Shown here in pieces: positions 1 to 7,174 of a stretch of 64,000 bases of DNA. Numbering within the stretch: position 1 is the stretch's first letter; each line of letters starts with the position of its first letter. A program made the translations under genes and the position numbers. This DNA is from Haladaptatus halobius (GTDB lineage Archaea > Halobacteriota > Halobacteria > Halobacteriales > Haladaptataceae): assembly GCF_020618475.1 (NCBI RefSeq), contig NZ_CP085335.1, forward strand, positions 620,001 through 684,000, given 5' to 3'. A model generated the notes under the pieces. The model was not told where the DNA came from. It ran no database searches and worked only from the letters and a program-made list of their open reading frames with translations.

Positions 1-1
1 T

Positions 2-880
2 TACGTCTGGTTCGCCCGAGACGGTGACGATAAACGCGCGGAGGCCATCCGCGATCAGGTGCCGCGGATGCGAGAACAGGGTCGGGACGTGTCGCTCATC
101 GACGCCGAGGAACTGGCCGACCGCTATCCCGCGCTGAACGCGGACGACGTGGGCGTCGCCGCGATCGCCCGAAACACGGGACGAACCGACCCCGGTAGCT
201 ACGCGCGGGCGATGGCCGAGGAAGCGGAGAAGGCGGGCACAGAAGTACGAACCGGCGTCGAGGCGCGCGTTCGAACCGACCCGCCTCGCGTGCTCACCGA
301 GGACGGCGAAGAAGCGTTCGACGCGGTGGTCGTCGTGGCGGGCGCGCACACGAAGCGCGTGCTCGCGGACGCCGGAATCCCCGTCGCGCTCAAACCCTAC
401 CGAGTACAGGCGCTCACCTGCGAGTTCGAGCGGAGCGTGCCGATGGTGTACGACGCCACCGAAGGCTACTACTTGCGCCCGCATCCGGAGGGCCTGTTGG
501 CGGGCGACGGCACGGAAGCGGTCGAGAGCGATCCGGACGAGTGGACGCGGGAGGGCGACGCAGAGTTCCGCGAGGCGATGGAAGCGCGTCTCGCACACCG
601 CCTCGATTTCGGGTCGGAGGTCGATTCCGGGCCGACCGTCGAACGCGCGTGGGCCGGGCTCTGTAACGCCACGCCCGACTACGACCCGCTCCTCGGCAAG
701 CTCCGGTCTGGTCTCTACGTCGCGGCGGGGTGGCAGGGCCACGGGTTTATGCGCGCGCCGGCGCTCGGTGAGGCGGTTGCGAAGGACGTGCTCGGCGAGG
801 GCGGGATTCCGGAGTTCGACCCGACGCGGTTCACCGGCGACGAGGAGTTCGACATCATAGAAGGGATGGCCGTGGAGTAG
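2..880 (+). CDS. FAD-dependent oxidoreductase, DAO family (5' truncated by window edge)
   Basis: The reading frame is open from base 2, so the gene begins outside the window and the N-terminal Rossmann fold is not visible. What remains is the substrate and C-terminal part of a D-amino-acid oxidase / sarcosine oxidase type flavoenzyme. An internal segment ends in VVVVAGAHTKRVL, a typical second FAD-contact strand, and the C-terminus has the family hallmark GLYVAAGWQGHGFMRAPALG. Such enzymes oxidise amines or amino acids in the cytoplasm; the substrate cannot be read from the sequence. Two further DAO-family genes lie at 53.5-55.8 kb. The family call is firm, the specific activity unknown. Confidence 0.85.
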   Translation, partial: YVWFARDGDDKRAEAIRDQVPRMREQGRDVSLIDAEELADRYPALNADDVGVAAIARNTGRTDPGSYARAMAEEAEKAGTEVRTGVEARVRTDPPRVLTEDGEEAFDAVVVVAGAHTKRVLADAGIPVALKPYRVQALTCEFERSVPMVYDATEGYYLRPHPEGLLAGDGTEAVESDPDEWTREGDAEFREAMEARLAHRLDFGSEVDSGPTVERAWAGLCNATPDYDPLLGKLRSGLYVAAGWQGHGFMRAPALGEAVAKDVLGEGGIPEFDPTRFTGDEEFDIIEGMAVE

Positions 881-892
881 ATTCGGTCGTCG

Positions 893-1270
893 CTACTTCG
901 CTTTCGGTACGTACACTTCGAGCGCCCCCGAGTCGGTCAGTGTCGCCGTCGAGCGTTTCGCGTCCACCTCGGCGTCCGCGGGAAGTTCGACGCGCCCGTC
1001 GAGCGACATCCCCCGACCGGGGAACACCATCTCGAAGCCCTCGTGGAAATCGCGGAAGCGGTCGATTCGGACCAGCACCGCACCCTCGGCGAACCGAACC
1101 TGGACGTCGCTCCCGGTCGCGCCCGCCGCGTCGAAGACGACGAGGTAGGCGTCCTCGCTTTCGAGCAGGTCGGACGGAATCGGTCGCTTCTCCTGTACCT
1201 TGCTCGCGGCGCGACCGACGCGCTCCGCGACCGCCGTCACGGTCGAGCGGCCGAGGTTCCGGAGCGTCAT
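893..1270 (-). CDS. Hsp20 / alpha-crystallin family small heat-shock protein
   Basis: This 125-residue protein has an alpha-crystallin-like beta domain at about residues 35-125, with strands such as DAYLVVFDAAG, VQVRFAEGAVLVRI and the closing SGALEVYVPK. Small heat-shock proteins hold unfolding proteins for refolding without using ATP. There is no C-terminal I-x-I extension and the N-terminal arm is short, so it may be a divergent member. The start at 1270 is chosen because its ATG overlaps the TGA of the upstream mini zinc protein by four bases, which argues for translational coupling; an ATG 15 codons upstream would overlap that gene further. Confidence 0.8.
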   Translation of the reverse strand: MTLRNLGRSTVTAVAERVGRAASKVQEKRPIPSDLLESEDAYLVVFDAAGATGSDVQVRFAEGAVLVRIDRFRDFHEGFEMVFPGRGMSLDGRVELPADAEVDAKRSTATLTDSGALEVYVPKAK

Positions 1271-1425
1271 AGTTCGATGGCTTCGAGACAGTCGGTTCCG
1301 GCGCAGTACGGACACTGGAAATCGCTCACACCGATATCATCGGGCATGTCGTAGGTGTAGTGTAACTCGAACATATCGAGTTCGCAATCGCCGTCCGTAC
1401 ATTTCACTTCGAGCGTCGCGGGCAT
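1267..1425 (-). CDS. 52-residue four-cysteine zinc-binding protein
   Basis: A very short gene encodes MPATLEVKCTDGDCELDMF, then a hydrophilic middle and a C-terminal FQCPYCAGTDCLEAIEL. The CxxxxC and CxxC pairs suggest one zinc knuckle. It matches my memory of a family of tiny haloarchaeal zinc proteins, although I cannot assign a function. Its TGA overlaps the ATG of the Hsp20 gene in an ATGA arrangement, so the two are almost certainly co-translated. This suggests a role in protein quality control or stress, but that is inference from context only. Confidence 0.75.
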   Translation of the reverse strand: MPATLEVKCTDGDCELDMFELHYTYDMPDDIGVSDFQCPYCAGTDCLEAIEL

Positions 1426-1720
1426 GGGCGGCAGTACGTTCCGGACGAAAATAAACGCGTGGACTTCGGCTCTACCCGACTCTCCAGTCGTTCGTTGGCA
1501 TCCTCCATCTTTCGTTCGCTGGAATCGTCGTTACTGCAGAGTCGCTAGCTGTTGCCGACTCCCGTGAAACCGCCACCGCACCTCGAACCTCCCCAACCTC
1601 CTCGCTCTTTCGTCGCTCGTCCCTCGTGCGCGTCCTCGCACGCGCCGGGGTGGATAACGGCTGGTGGGGAGAAAAACGAGTGTAGTCACCGTTTTACCTG
1701 TCGAGCGGCAAAATTGGTGT

Positions 1721-3448
1721 ATGACCGACCCCGCGACCCTCGACGTGACGCTCGTGGACGGCTACGTCGACGAACCGGCGCACTTCGGCGTGCCGCCGTA
1801 CCTCTCGACGTATCCGCGGTACACCGCCGGGGCGCTCGTGGACGCGGGGGTGCCCGAGGAGCGGATCACGTACTACACCGTCGACGAACTGCGCGAGGAC
1901 AACGCGAAGTGGGGCGACGTGGCCGACGCCGACCTGTTCGTCTACATCGGCGGGATGACCGTCCCCGGCAAGTACGTCGGCGGGACGCCCGCCGAACCGG
2001 ACGAGGTGCGGAAGATGGCGTGGACCGCCGACGGAACGAGTTTGATGGGCGGTCCCGTCAAGTTCGGCGTCGGCGAGGAGAACGCCGGAGGGACGGAGAC
2101 GGCGCGCGACGACCTCGATTTCGACTTCGTGGCGAAAGGCGACGTGGAGGCCGCAGCCTTTGACTTGGTGGAGAGCGGGCTGGAAGGCTTCGGCAACCGG
2201 ATGCGCGACAACGCGGAGATAGACCGCTGGGCCGAGACGGGTGCGTTCGTGGTCGAGCAGCATCCGAACCACCCCGACTACCTCATCTGCGAGATGGAGA
2301 CTTCACGAGGCTGTCCGTATCGGTGTTCGTTCTGCACGGAACCGCTGTACGGCAACCCCTCCTTCCGCGAACCGGAATCAGTCGTGGCGGAGGTCGCGGG
2401 ACTCTACGACCGAGGTGCCCGGCACTTCCGCCTCGGGCGACAGGCCGACATTCTCGCCTACGGCGGCGACGGTGAGAAGCCGAACCCCGACGCCCTACGG
2501 GAACTGTACGGCGGCATCCGCGAGGTGGCTCCGGACCTCGGGACGCTCCACCTCGACAACATGAACCCCATCACCGTGGTCGAGTGGCCCGAACTGTCGC
2601 GGGAGGGGATTCGCGTCATCGCCGAGCACAACACGCCCGGCGACACCGCCGCGTTCGGCCTCGAATCGGCCGACCCCGTCGTCCAGGAGGAGAACAACCT
2701 GAACGTCACGAGCGAGGAGTGCTTCGAGGCGGTGAAGATCGTCAACGAGGAGGCGGGGTGGCGACCCGGAGAGCGTCGGCGCGACGCGCCGACGTACGGT
2801 CCCGACGCCGAGAATCGACTGCCGAAGCTCCTGCCCGGCATCAACCTCCTTCACGGGCTGAAAGGCGAGCGCCGGGAGACGTTCGACCACAACCGAGAGT
2901 TCCTCCGACGCGTGTACGACGCCGGGTTGATGCTTCGTCGGGTGAATATCCGGCAGGTGATGGCCTTCTCCGGCACCGAGATGAGCGAGGTCGGCGCGGA
3001 CATCGCCCACGACCACAAGAAGCTGTTCAAGCGATACAAGCGCGAAGTGCGCAAGGAGATCGACAATCCGATGCTCCAGCGCGTGACCCCGCCGGGAACC
3101 GTGTTACCGAACGTCCACCTCGAATACCACAAGGACGGGCGAACCTTCGGGCGACAGCTCGGCACCTACCCCCTGCTCGTCGGGATTCCGGGCGAGCGCG
3201 AACTCGGCCGAACCATCGACGTGGCGGTCGTCGACCACGGCTATCGCTCCGTCACCGGGGTTCCCTACCCTCTTGACGTGAACAGCGCGACGATGGACGA
3301 ACTCACCGCGATTCCCGGATTAGGAAAACAGCGCGCCGGAAACGTCATCGTCAACCGCCCCTACGAGACGCCGGACGACCTCGCCGAGACGGTGGACGTG
3401 GATCTGAGCAAGTTCGCCTCGGCGGACGAACCGAGAAGCGCGGACTGA
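1721..3448 (+). CDS. Radical SAM protein with C-terminal helix-hairpin-helix
   Basis: The protein has 575 residues. An N-terminal cobalamin-binding-like alpha/beta region (about 1-170) is followed by a radical SAM core whose cluster motif is C198-x3-C202-x2-C205 (SRGCPYRCSFC). The C-terminus carries a helix-hairpin-helix (NSATMDELTAIPGLGKQRA), a fold that often contacts nucleic acid. Such enzymes bind a 4Fe-4S cluster and cleave S-adenosylmethionine to a radical; the substrate is not evident. The ATG at 1721 is preferred because a TATA-like stretch (GTTTTAC) sits about 28 nt upstream, fitting a leaderless transcript. Longer upstream extensions look non-coding. The radical SAM call is secure. 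Confidence 0.9.
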   Translation: MTDPATLDVTLVDGYVDEPAHFGVPPYLSTYPRYTAGALVDAGVPEERITYYTVDELREDNAKWGDVADADLFVYIGGMTVPGKYVGGTPAEPDEVRKMAWTADGTSLMGGPVKFGVGEENAGGTETARDDLDFDFVAKGDVEAAAFDLVESGLEGFGNRMRDNAEIDRWAETGAFVVEQHPNHPDYLICEMETSRGCPYRCSFCTEPLYGNPSFREPESVVAEVAGLYDRGARHFRLGRQADILAYGGDGEKPNPDALRELYGGIREVAPDLGTLHLDNMNPITVVEWPELSREGIRVIAEHNTPGDTAAFGLESADPVVQEENNLNVTSEECFEAVKIVNEEAGWRPGERRRDAPTYGPDAENRLPKLLPGINLLHGLKGERRETFDHNREFLRRVYDAGLMLRRVNIRQVMAFSGTEMSEVGADIAHDHKKLFKRYKREVRKEIDNPMLQRVTPPGTVLPNVHLEYHKDGRTFGRQLGTYPLLVGIPGERELGRTIDVAVVDHGYRSVTGVPYPLDVNSATMDELTAIPGLGKQRAGNVIVNRPYETPDDLAETVDVDLSKFASADEPRSAD

Positions 3449-3727
3449 CGACGACACCGCCAGCGACACAACCGCCGGAAGATCGGCGAACGACACGGTT
3501 TTCGGGAGTCAGCAATCGACGCAACCGCCGGAAATCAGAGGCAACGCGGCCGCTAGAAAGTGAGCAGTTCTATCGCGAGTGAGGAGTGAAACGACGAACG
3601 AGCGGGCCGAGGACCGAATGGAGCTGGGAAGAGCGAAGCTCTTCCCACGCGAACTGAAAGAGGAGTGCTTTTGGTCGAGCTTTCACAGGGAGACTGCCAG
3701 CGACCGTGCCGCGCGGCACGGTCGCTG
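3449..3727 (+). repeat. Intergenic element A: CCGCCGGAA repeats, hairpin, GTGCTTTTGGTCGA motif
   Basis: This stretch between the radical SAM stop and the TRAM stop holds no gene. It contains two spaced copies of CAACCGCCGGAA (about 3468 and 3519), a CCGCTAGAAA block, a perfect 9-bp-arm hairpin at 3626-3646 (GGGAAGAGC/GCTCTTCCC with loop GAA), and the motif GTGCTTTTGGTCGAGCTTT at 3665-3683. The same parts in the same order occur on the opposite strand in element B (4545 down to 4240). The two are therefore copies of one element in inverted orientation around the TRAM gene. Function is unknown: an ncRNA, a decayed mobile unit or a processing signal are all possible. Confidence 0.55.
3698..3727. 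repeat. 30-bp perfect palindrome
   Basis: The sequence from CAGCGACCGTGCC to GGCACGGTCGCTG around a GCGC centre is identical to its reverse complement over all 30 bases. It lies 26 bases past the TRAM stop codon. It would form a very stable hairpin in RNA of either strand, or a cruciform in DNA. No T-run follows in either direction, so a classical terminator is not proven. Confidence 0.7.
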
Positions 3728-3753
3728 ACCCTCGACCGTCGTAAAAGATCGTG

Positions 3754-4182
3754 TTAGAACTCCTCTTCGATGATTTCGCCGACGGCGAAGTTCGATTTCA
3801 CTTCCGTGATTTCGACCTTCACGCGCTCGCCGATCTCCGCGCCGGGGACGATGATGACGTAGCCCCGTTCGACGCGTGCGATGCCGTCGCCCTGCTTTCC
3901 GATATCCTCCACTTCGACGTAGCGGATTTCGCCGGCTTCGACGGGTGGCTGTGGCTCCGACGAAACCGTGTTGGTGTTGGTCGTGCTGTCGTTCGCGGTG
4001 GCTGTCTGGCTTTCTTCCGATTCGACTTCCGTTTCGCGCGAGATGAGCGCGACGCGGTAGGTTTCTCCCGGTTCGACCGACCCCGTGTCGATTTCGCGTC
4101 GTGGGACGGTGACGACGTACTCGTCGCCCTTCATAGTAACATCAGCGCTGAACAGACACAGGAGTTTGTCAGAGATTTCCAA
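3754..4182 (-). CDS. TRAM-domain RNA-binding protein (TTG start)
   Basis: The C-terminal 60 residues form a TRAM domain (RYVEVEDIGKQGDGIARVER ... GERVKVEITEVKSNFAVGEI), an OB-like fold that binds RNA; archaeal TRAM proteins are proposed cold-shock-like RNA chaperones. The N-terminus EISDKLLCLFSADV is typical of the longer haloarchaeal members, with an acidic, Thr-rich linker between. Family members normally begin MEISDKL. Here that position is TTG at 4182, preceded by a good Shine-Dalgarno (GGAGGT) about 9 nt upstream, so TTG is very probably the start. An in-frame ATG 13 codons upstream (4221) would put the GGAGGT inside the gene. It is flanked on both sides by elements A and B. Confidence 0.85.
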   Translation of the reverse strand: MEISDKLLCLFSADVTMKGDEYVVTVPRREIDTGSVEPGETYRVALISRETEVESEESQTATANDSTTNTNTVSSEPQPPVEAGEIRYVEVEDIGKQGDGIARVERGYVIIVPGAEIGERVKVEITEVKSNFAVGEIIEEEF

Positions 4183-4239
4183 GGGTCGTAGACCTCCAGT
4201 TGATACCAAGTAGTCAACCATTAAAGAATTATCGAACAC

Positions 4240-4545
4240 GAGCTTTTGCTGCGGAAGTGCACCTTCGGCGCGCCTCCTGGCAAAAGTTCGACCAAAAGCA
4301 CCGGAAGATGTTCCTGCTCGCTGCGCTCCGCGAGCTACGACTTCCGAGCCGTTCGTTCGCTTCGCTCACGAAGACCTTCTTCACCCCCTCCGTCGCTCCC
4401 TTGGGGGTTCGTCGGCCTGGAAAATCGAAGATTTCCGGTGAATAGGCCAGTCTCTAGCGGCTGTGTCACCGGCAGTCTTCCGGTGGTTCGTGTCGTCGGC
4501 AGACTTCCGGCGGTTGGTCGGCTCGTCGTTCCGGCGGTCGCGTCG
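4240..4545 (-). repeat. Intergenic element B, inverted relative of element A
   Basis: Read on the minus strand from the YkgJ stop towards the TRAM start, this stretch shows CAACCGCCGGAAG, a second degenerate CACCGGAAG copy, a CCGCTAGAGA block, a GC-rich hairpin (4316-4321 with 4330-4335) and then GTGCTTTTGGTCGAACTTT (4301 to 4283). Parts and order match element A, and the 19-mer differs from it by one base. It carries no convincing gene. It lies directly upstream of the TRAM gene, so it may also contain that gene's promoter. Confidence 0.5.
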
Positions 4546-4584
4546 CCCGCCTATCGCTCGCGCTCTCTTCGTTCGCGCTCGCTT

Positions 4585-5235
4585 CTACCCTCCCGTCTCG
4601 TACTCGGTTCCGTCGGGACTCTTCGCACCTTCGGAGTCGTAGACGACGACGTCGCCCTCCTCCGGATTCGCGTACTCGTAGTTGTCTCGCACGCCGATAG
4701 CCTCTTCCAGTTCGCGGACGGCGCGGGTTTTCAGGGTCTCCGCGAGGTCTTCGGCGTGCTCGCGGTCGATGTCCCGCCCGAGGCCTTCGCACTCGTGAGC
4801 GCGGACGACACCGGACTCGTCCACCGCCTCGCCCATCGGTTGGCTCGTGCTGCCCAGCGCCACGCTGAAGGGGTAGGTCTGGCAGATGAGCGGGCGGTCG
4901 GGATGCACTGAGCACGCGCCCACGCCGTCGTCCTCCTCGTAGAACCGACAGTCGCCGCAGTCGTCGGTCTGAAGCGCCCACTCGAACGTTTGGCCCGTCC
5001 CGTCCGTCAGGCCGTAGGGCATGGGTCGCGCCACGTCGCGGAAGTCGTACCCCGTTTCGGCCTGCAACTCGCGCACCTCGTCCGGAAAGACGGTGGCGGT
5101 GTGAGGGTCGTCCGCTTCGCTCTTGCAACACGCCCCGCAGCGCGTACACTCGAATCCGATATCCTCGATAGCGTCCGCGAGGTCGGACGCGTCGAGGGCT
5201 TTAGCGCGCTCCAGTTCGGCTTCGAGACTCTGCAC
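4585..5235 (-). CDS. YkgJ-type cysteine cluster protein
   Basis: This 216-residue protein has the CxxCxxCC signature near its N-terminus (FECTRCGACC, Cys30, 33, 36, 37), followed by DDCGDCRFYEEDDGVGACSV, then RPLICQTYP and HECEGLG. That spacing of about eight to ten cysteines is the YkgJ (CxxCxxCC, putative zinc/iron chelating) pattern. The biochemical role of the family is not settled. It lies 28 nt downstream of the MBL hydrolase gene on the same strand, so the two are likely co-transcribed. The C-terminal tail is acidic and probably disordered. Confidence 0.85.
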   Translation of the reverse strand: MQSLEAELERAKALDASDLADAIEDIGFECTRCGACCKSEADDPHTATVFPDEVRELQAETGYDFRDVARPMPYGLTDGTGQTFEWALQTDDCGDCRFYEEDDGVGACSVHPDRPLICQTYPFSVALGSTSQPMGEAVDESGVVRAHECEGLGRDIDREHAEDLAETLKTRAVRELEEAIGVRDNYEYANPEEGDVVVYDSEGAKSPDGTEYETGG

Positions 5236-5263
5236 GGACGCTAGTTCGCGTCGGCAGGGAAAG

Positions 5264-6007
5264 TCATTGCGGCGCGGCGCGCTCGCCGTCCCACGCCACG
5301 TCTCCCTCGACCGCTAGCTTTTCCAAGTGGGCGGCGACGGTTCGCTCCGCGAACTCCCTGACGGCGGAGATATCCTTGTCGTACACTTCGTCCGTCACCT
5401 CGGCGACGGTGCGCGCACCGCCGTGAACCGCGGCGCGAACCTGTTTCTCCCGGGCGAGTCGGTGGTCGATGACCCGCCGAATCGTCTTCCGAGGATGGTC
5501 GATGACCGGGCCGTGTCCGGGATAGAGGACGTCCGGGTTCCGGGCGTACAGTCGCCGGAGCGAGGTTAGATAGGCGCGTAGGTCGCCCTCCCCGGCGGCG
5601 ACGACGACGCTTCCCTCCGCGACTACGAGGTCGCCGGAGATTATCTCGTCGCCGGTCGAAAACGAGACATGGTCGGGGGCGTGCCCCGGCGTTTCGAGGA
5701 CGGTCAGCGGGCCGACCGTCGTTCCTTCGCGGAGGGTTCGGTCGGGGGCGATTCCGGTGAGTGCCTCGAAACGGTTTTCGCGCCCCGCTCGCGCCCAGAC
5801 GGTCGCGTCGCAGGCGTCGGCGTAGTGGGCGACCCCGCCGACGTGATCTGGGTGGGTGTGGGTCACGAGGACGTGGTCGACGCCGTCGGCCGCGCGGTCG
5901 AGTTCGTCCGTCCTGCCGGCGGGGTCGACGAGGACGTTTTCGACTATGTAGGCGTTCGTCGCCCCGTGCGGGGAGAGCGTGTCGGTCGGGACGGGGATGG
6001 GGTTCAT
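5264..6007 (-). CDS. MBL-fold metallohydrolase
   Basis: The 247-residue protein carries the metallo-beta-lactamase motif THTHPDHVGG (His50, His52, Asp54, His55), a later GHAPDHVSF and a YPGHGPVID block supplying further metal ligands. The C-terminal 70 residues look like a small winged-helix-type tail (REKQVRAAVHGGARTVAEVT), as in LACTB2-like hydrolases and ribonucleases. The start is set at MNPIPVPTDTLSPHGATNAY, where homologues begin; an ATG 12 codons upstream is weaker. A hydrolase of thioesters or nucleic acid is plausible, but the substrate is not visible. Confidence 0.88.
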   Translation of the reverse strand: MNPIPVPTDTLSPHGATNAYIVENVLVDPAGRTDELDRAADGVDHVLVTHTHPDHVGGVAHYADACDATVWARAGRENRFEALTGIAPDRTLREGTTVGPLTVLETPGHAPDHVSFSTGDEIISGDLVVAEGSVVVAAGEGDLRAYLTSLRRLYARNPDVLYPGHGPVIDHPRKTIRRVIDHRLAREKQVRAAVHGGARTVAEVTDEVYDKDISAVREFAERTVAAHLEKLAVEGDVAWDGERAAPQ

Positions 6008-6105
6008 GCACGGGGTGACGAACCCCACCGGGAAAGGGCTCACGCCATCGTCGTCACTTGCGAGGGGGTGAGAGTCGTGAGAAGGATCATACGGAAGACG
6101 GACGT

Positions 6106-6357
6106 TCAGTCGTTCAGAAGGTAGACCTGCTTTCGCGCATCGCGGAAACTGTGGCGCGAGACGACGAGATCCTGGTCTTCGAGGCGGGTCAGCGCGTAGC
6201 GGACGGTTCGGTCGGGGAGGAGCGACTCTTCCGCGAGTTGGCCTTGCGTCAGCGGTTCGCCAGTCTCTAGCACCTTTGCCACGAGCTTGGCGCTGGGGGG
6301 TAGCTCCCTGAGTCGTTCGCGGAACTCGCCCGCCGGTTTGCTTGCAGTCGTGCTCAT
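6106..6357 (-). CDS. Small winged-helix (MarR/TrmB-like) transcription regulator
   Basis: The protein has 83 residues and is essentially one winged helix: PPSAKLVAKVLETGEPLTQG, then a recognition helix in LLPDRTVRYALTRLEDQDLV and a wing ending RKQVYLLND. This pattern is common in haloarchaea for single-domain DNA-binding regulators. It lies upstream of the MBL and YkgJ genes on the same strand and shares a 145-bp intergenic space with the divergent PPOX gene, so it may control either. The effector is unknown. Confidence 0.8.
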   Translation of the reverse strand: MSTTASKPAGEFRERLRELPPSAKLVAKVLETGEPLTQGQLAEESLLPDRTVRYALTRLEDQDLVVSRHSFRDARKQVYLLND

Positions 6358-6502
6358 ACTACCACACGCCTGCGGTGAGATGGTAAAACTTGGCTATATG
6401 TACGTCTATACAATACCAATACCTTTAAGGTGATTATATCTCTATCAAAAGTTCCGACACGACGGGCGGAAGCTACTCCACTATTCCCGTCGTTACGCCC
6501 GT

Positions 6503-6900
6503 ATGGAACGGATTTCCGACGACTATCACGACCTGTTCGAGCGAAAGTCGTTCGCCAACTTGGCGACCCTCACGCCGGACGGGACGCCGCAGATAGCGCC
6601 CGTGTGGGTTGGGTACGACTGCGACCACCTCCTCGTGAACACTGCGAAAGGTCGTCAGAAAGAGAAGAACGTCCGGCGTAACCCCAAGGTCGGTATCAAC
6701 GTGCTCGACCCGGACGACCCGTATCGCTACGTCTCGGTTCGCGGCGAGGTGGTCGAAGTGACCGAGGACGGTGCGGTCGAGCACATCAACGAACTCACCG
6801 AGCGGTACATGGGTCGAGACGAATACCCGAATCTCGGCGAGGAGGAGGGTCGCGCGTCATCATCCGGATTCGACCGGATCGCGTCGTGACGACCGGTTAA
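6503..6900 (+). pseudogene. Pyridoxamine 5'-phosphate oxidase-like (PPOX) flavin/F420 protein, C-terminal frameshift
   Basis: The gene starts MERISDDYHDLFERKSFANL and reads as a PPOX-fold split-barrel protein (TPDGTPQIAPVWV, LVNTAKGRQKEKNVRRNP, YRYVSVRGEV), a family binding FMN or F420. The frame as given ends at a TGA at 6889 after an odd tail, RASSSGFDRIAS. One base missing within the GGAGGAGGGT tract at 6841-6850 explains this: the next frame reads SRVIIRIRPDRVVTTG and stops at 6898-6900, exactly the usual family C-terminus. So this is either a genuine single-base deletion or a homopolymer sequencing error. Only the last 16 residues are affected, so partial function is possible. Confidence 0.8.
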
Positions 6901-7055
6901 ACTCGGCGGTCGGTTTTCGGCGGTCCACTGTGCCGATTGTACGTCCCGAGCACGTAGCCACAATCGGGACAGTGGACGATGACCGTTCTTTCGTACTCGT
7001 GGCGGACGAGGTCGTCCGCGGCGAACTCGCCGCCGCAGTGTTTGCACGTTGGCAT
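6897..7055 (-). CDS. 52-residue zinc-ribbon protein
   Basis: This mini gene encodes MPTCKHCGGEFAADDLVRHE, then a short strand and HCPDCGYVLGTYNRHSG. The two CxxC pairs, 24 residues apart, make a single zinc ribbon. It is convergent with the PPOX gene: its TAA overlaps the position where the unshifted PPOX gene would stop. It diverges from the methyltransferase gene across a region with a perfect inverted repeat. Function is unknown; similar free zinc ribbons are common in haloarchaea. Confidence 0.7.
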   Translation of the reverse strand: MPTCKHCGGEFAADDLVRHEYERTVIVHCPDCGYVLGTYNRHSGPPKTDRRV

Positions 7056-7082
7056 CGAAAACCTCGACACTTCGTATGCCAG

Positions 7083-7135
7083 CGATACTGAAAGTCGTTC
7101 GCCCCCGTTCGGTCACTTATCCGCTTTCAGTATCG
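7083..7135. promoter_or_regulatory. 12-bp inverted repeat between divergent genes
   Basis: CGATACTGAAAG (7083-7094) and its exact reverse complement CTTTCAGTATCG (7124-7135) lie 29 bases apart between the zinc-ribbon and methyltransferase starts. Each arm points towards one of the two genes, followed in the methyltransferase direction by a GTTTTATG TATA-like stretch about 35 nt before its start. It may be a shared operator or duplicated promoter element. Confidence 0.5.
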
Positions 7136-7174
7136 TTTTATGCACCGGGGGAAGTACACCCTTACGAGAGAAGT

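Noticed and set aside
4540-4600. CGCTCGC-type direct repeats near the YkgJ stop considered as a CRISPR
   Set aside because: The units are short, imperfect and without regular spacers; they fit simple-sequence GC-rich spacer.
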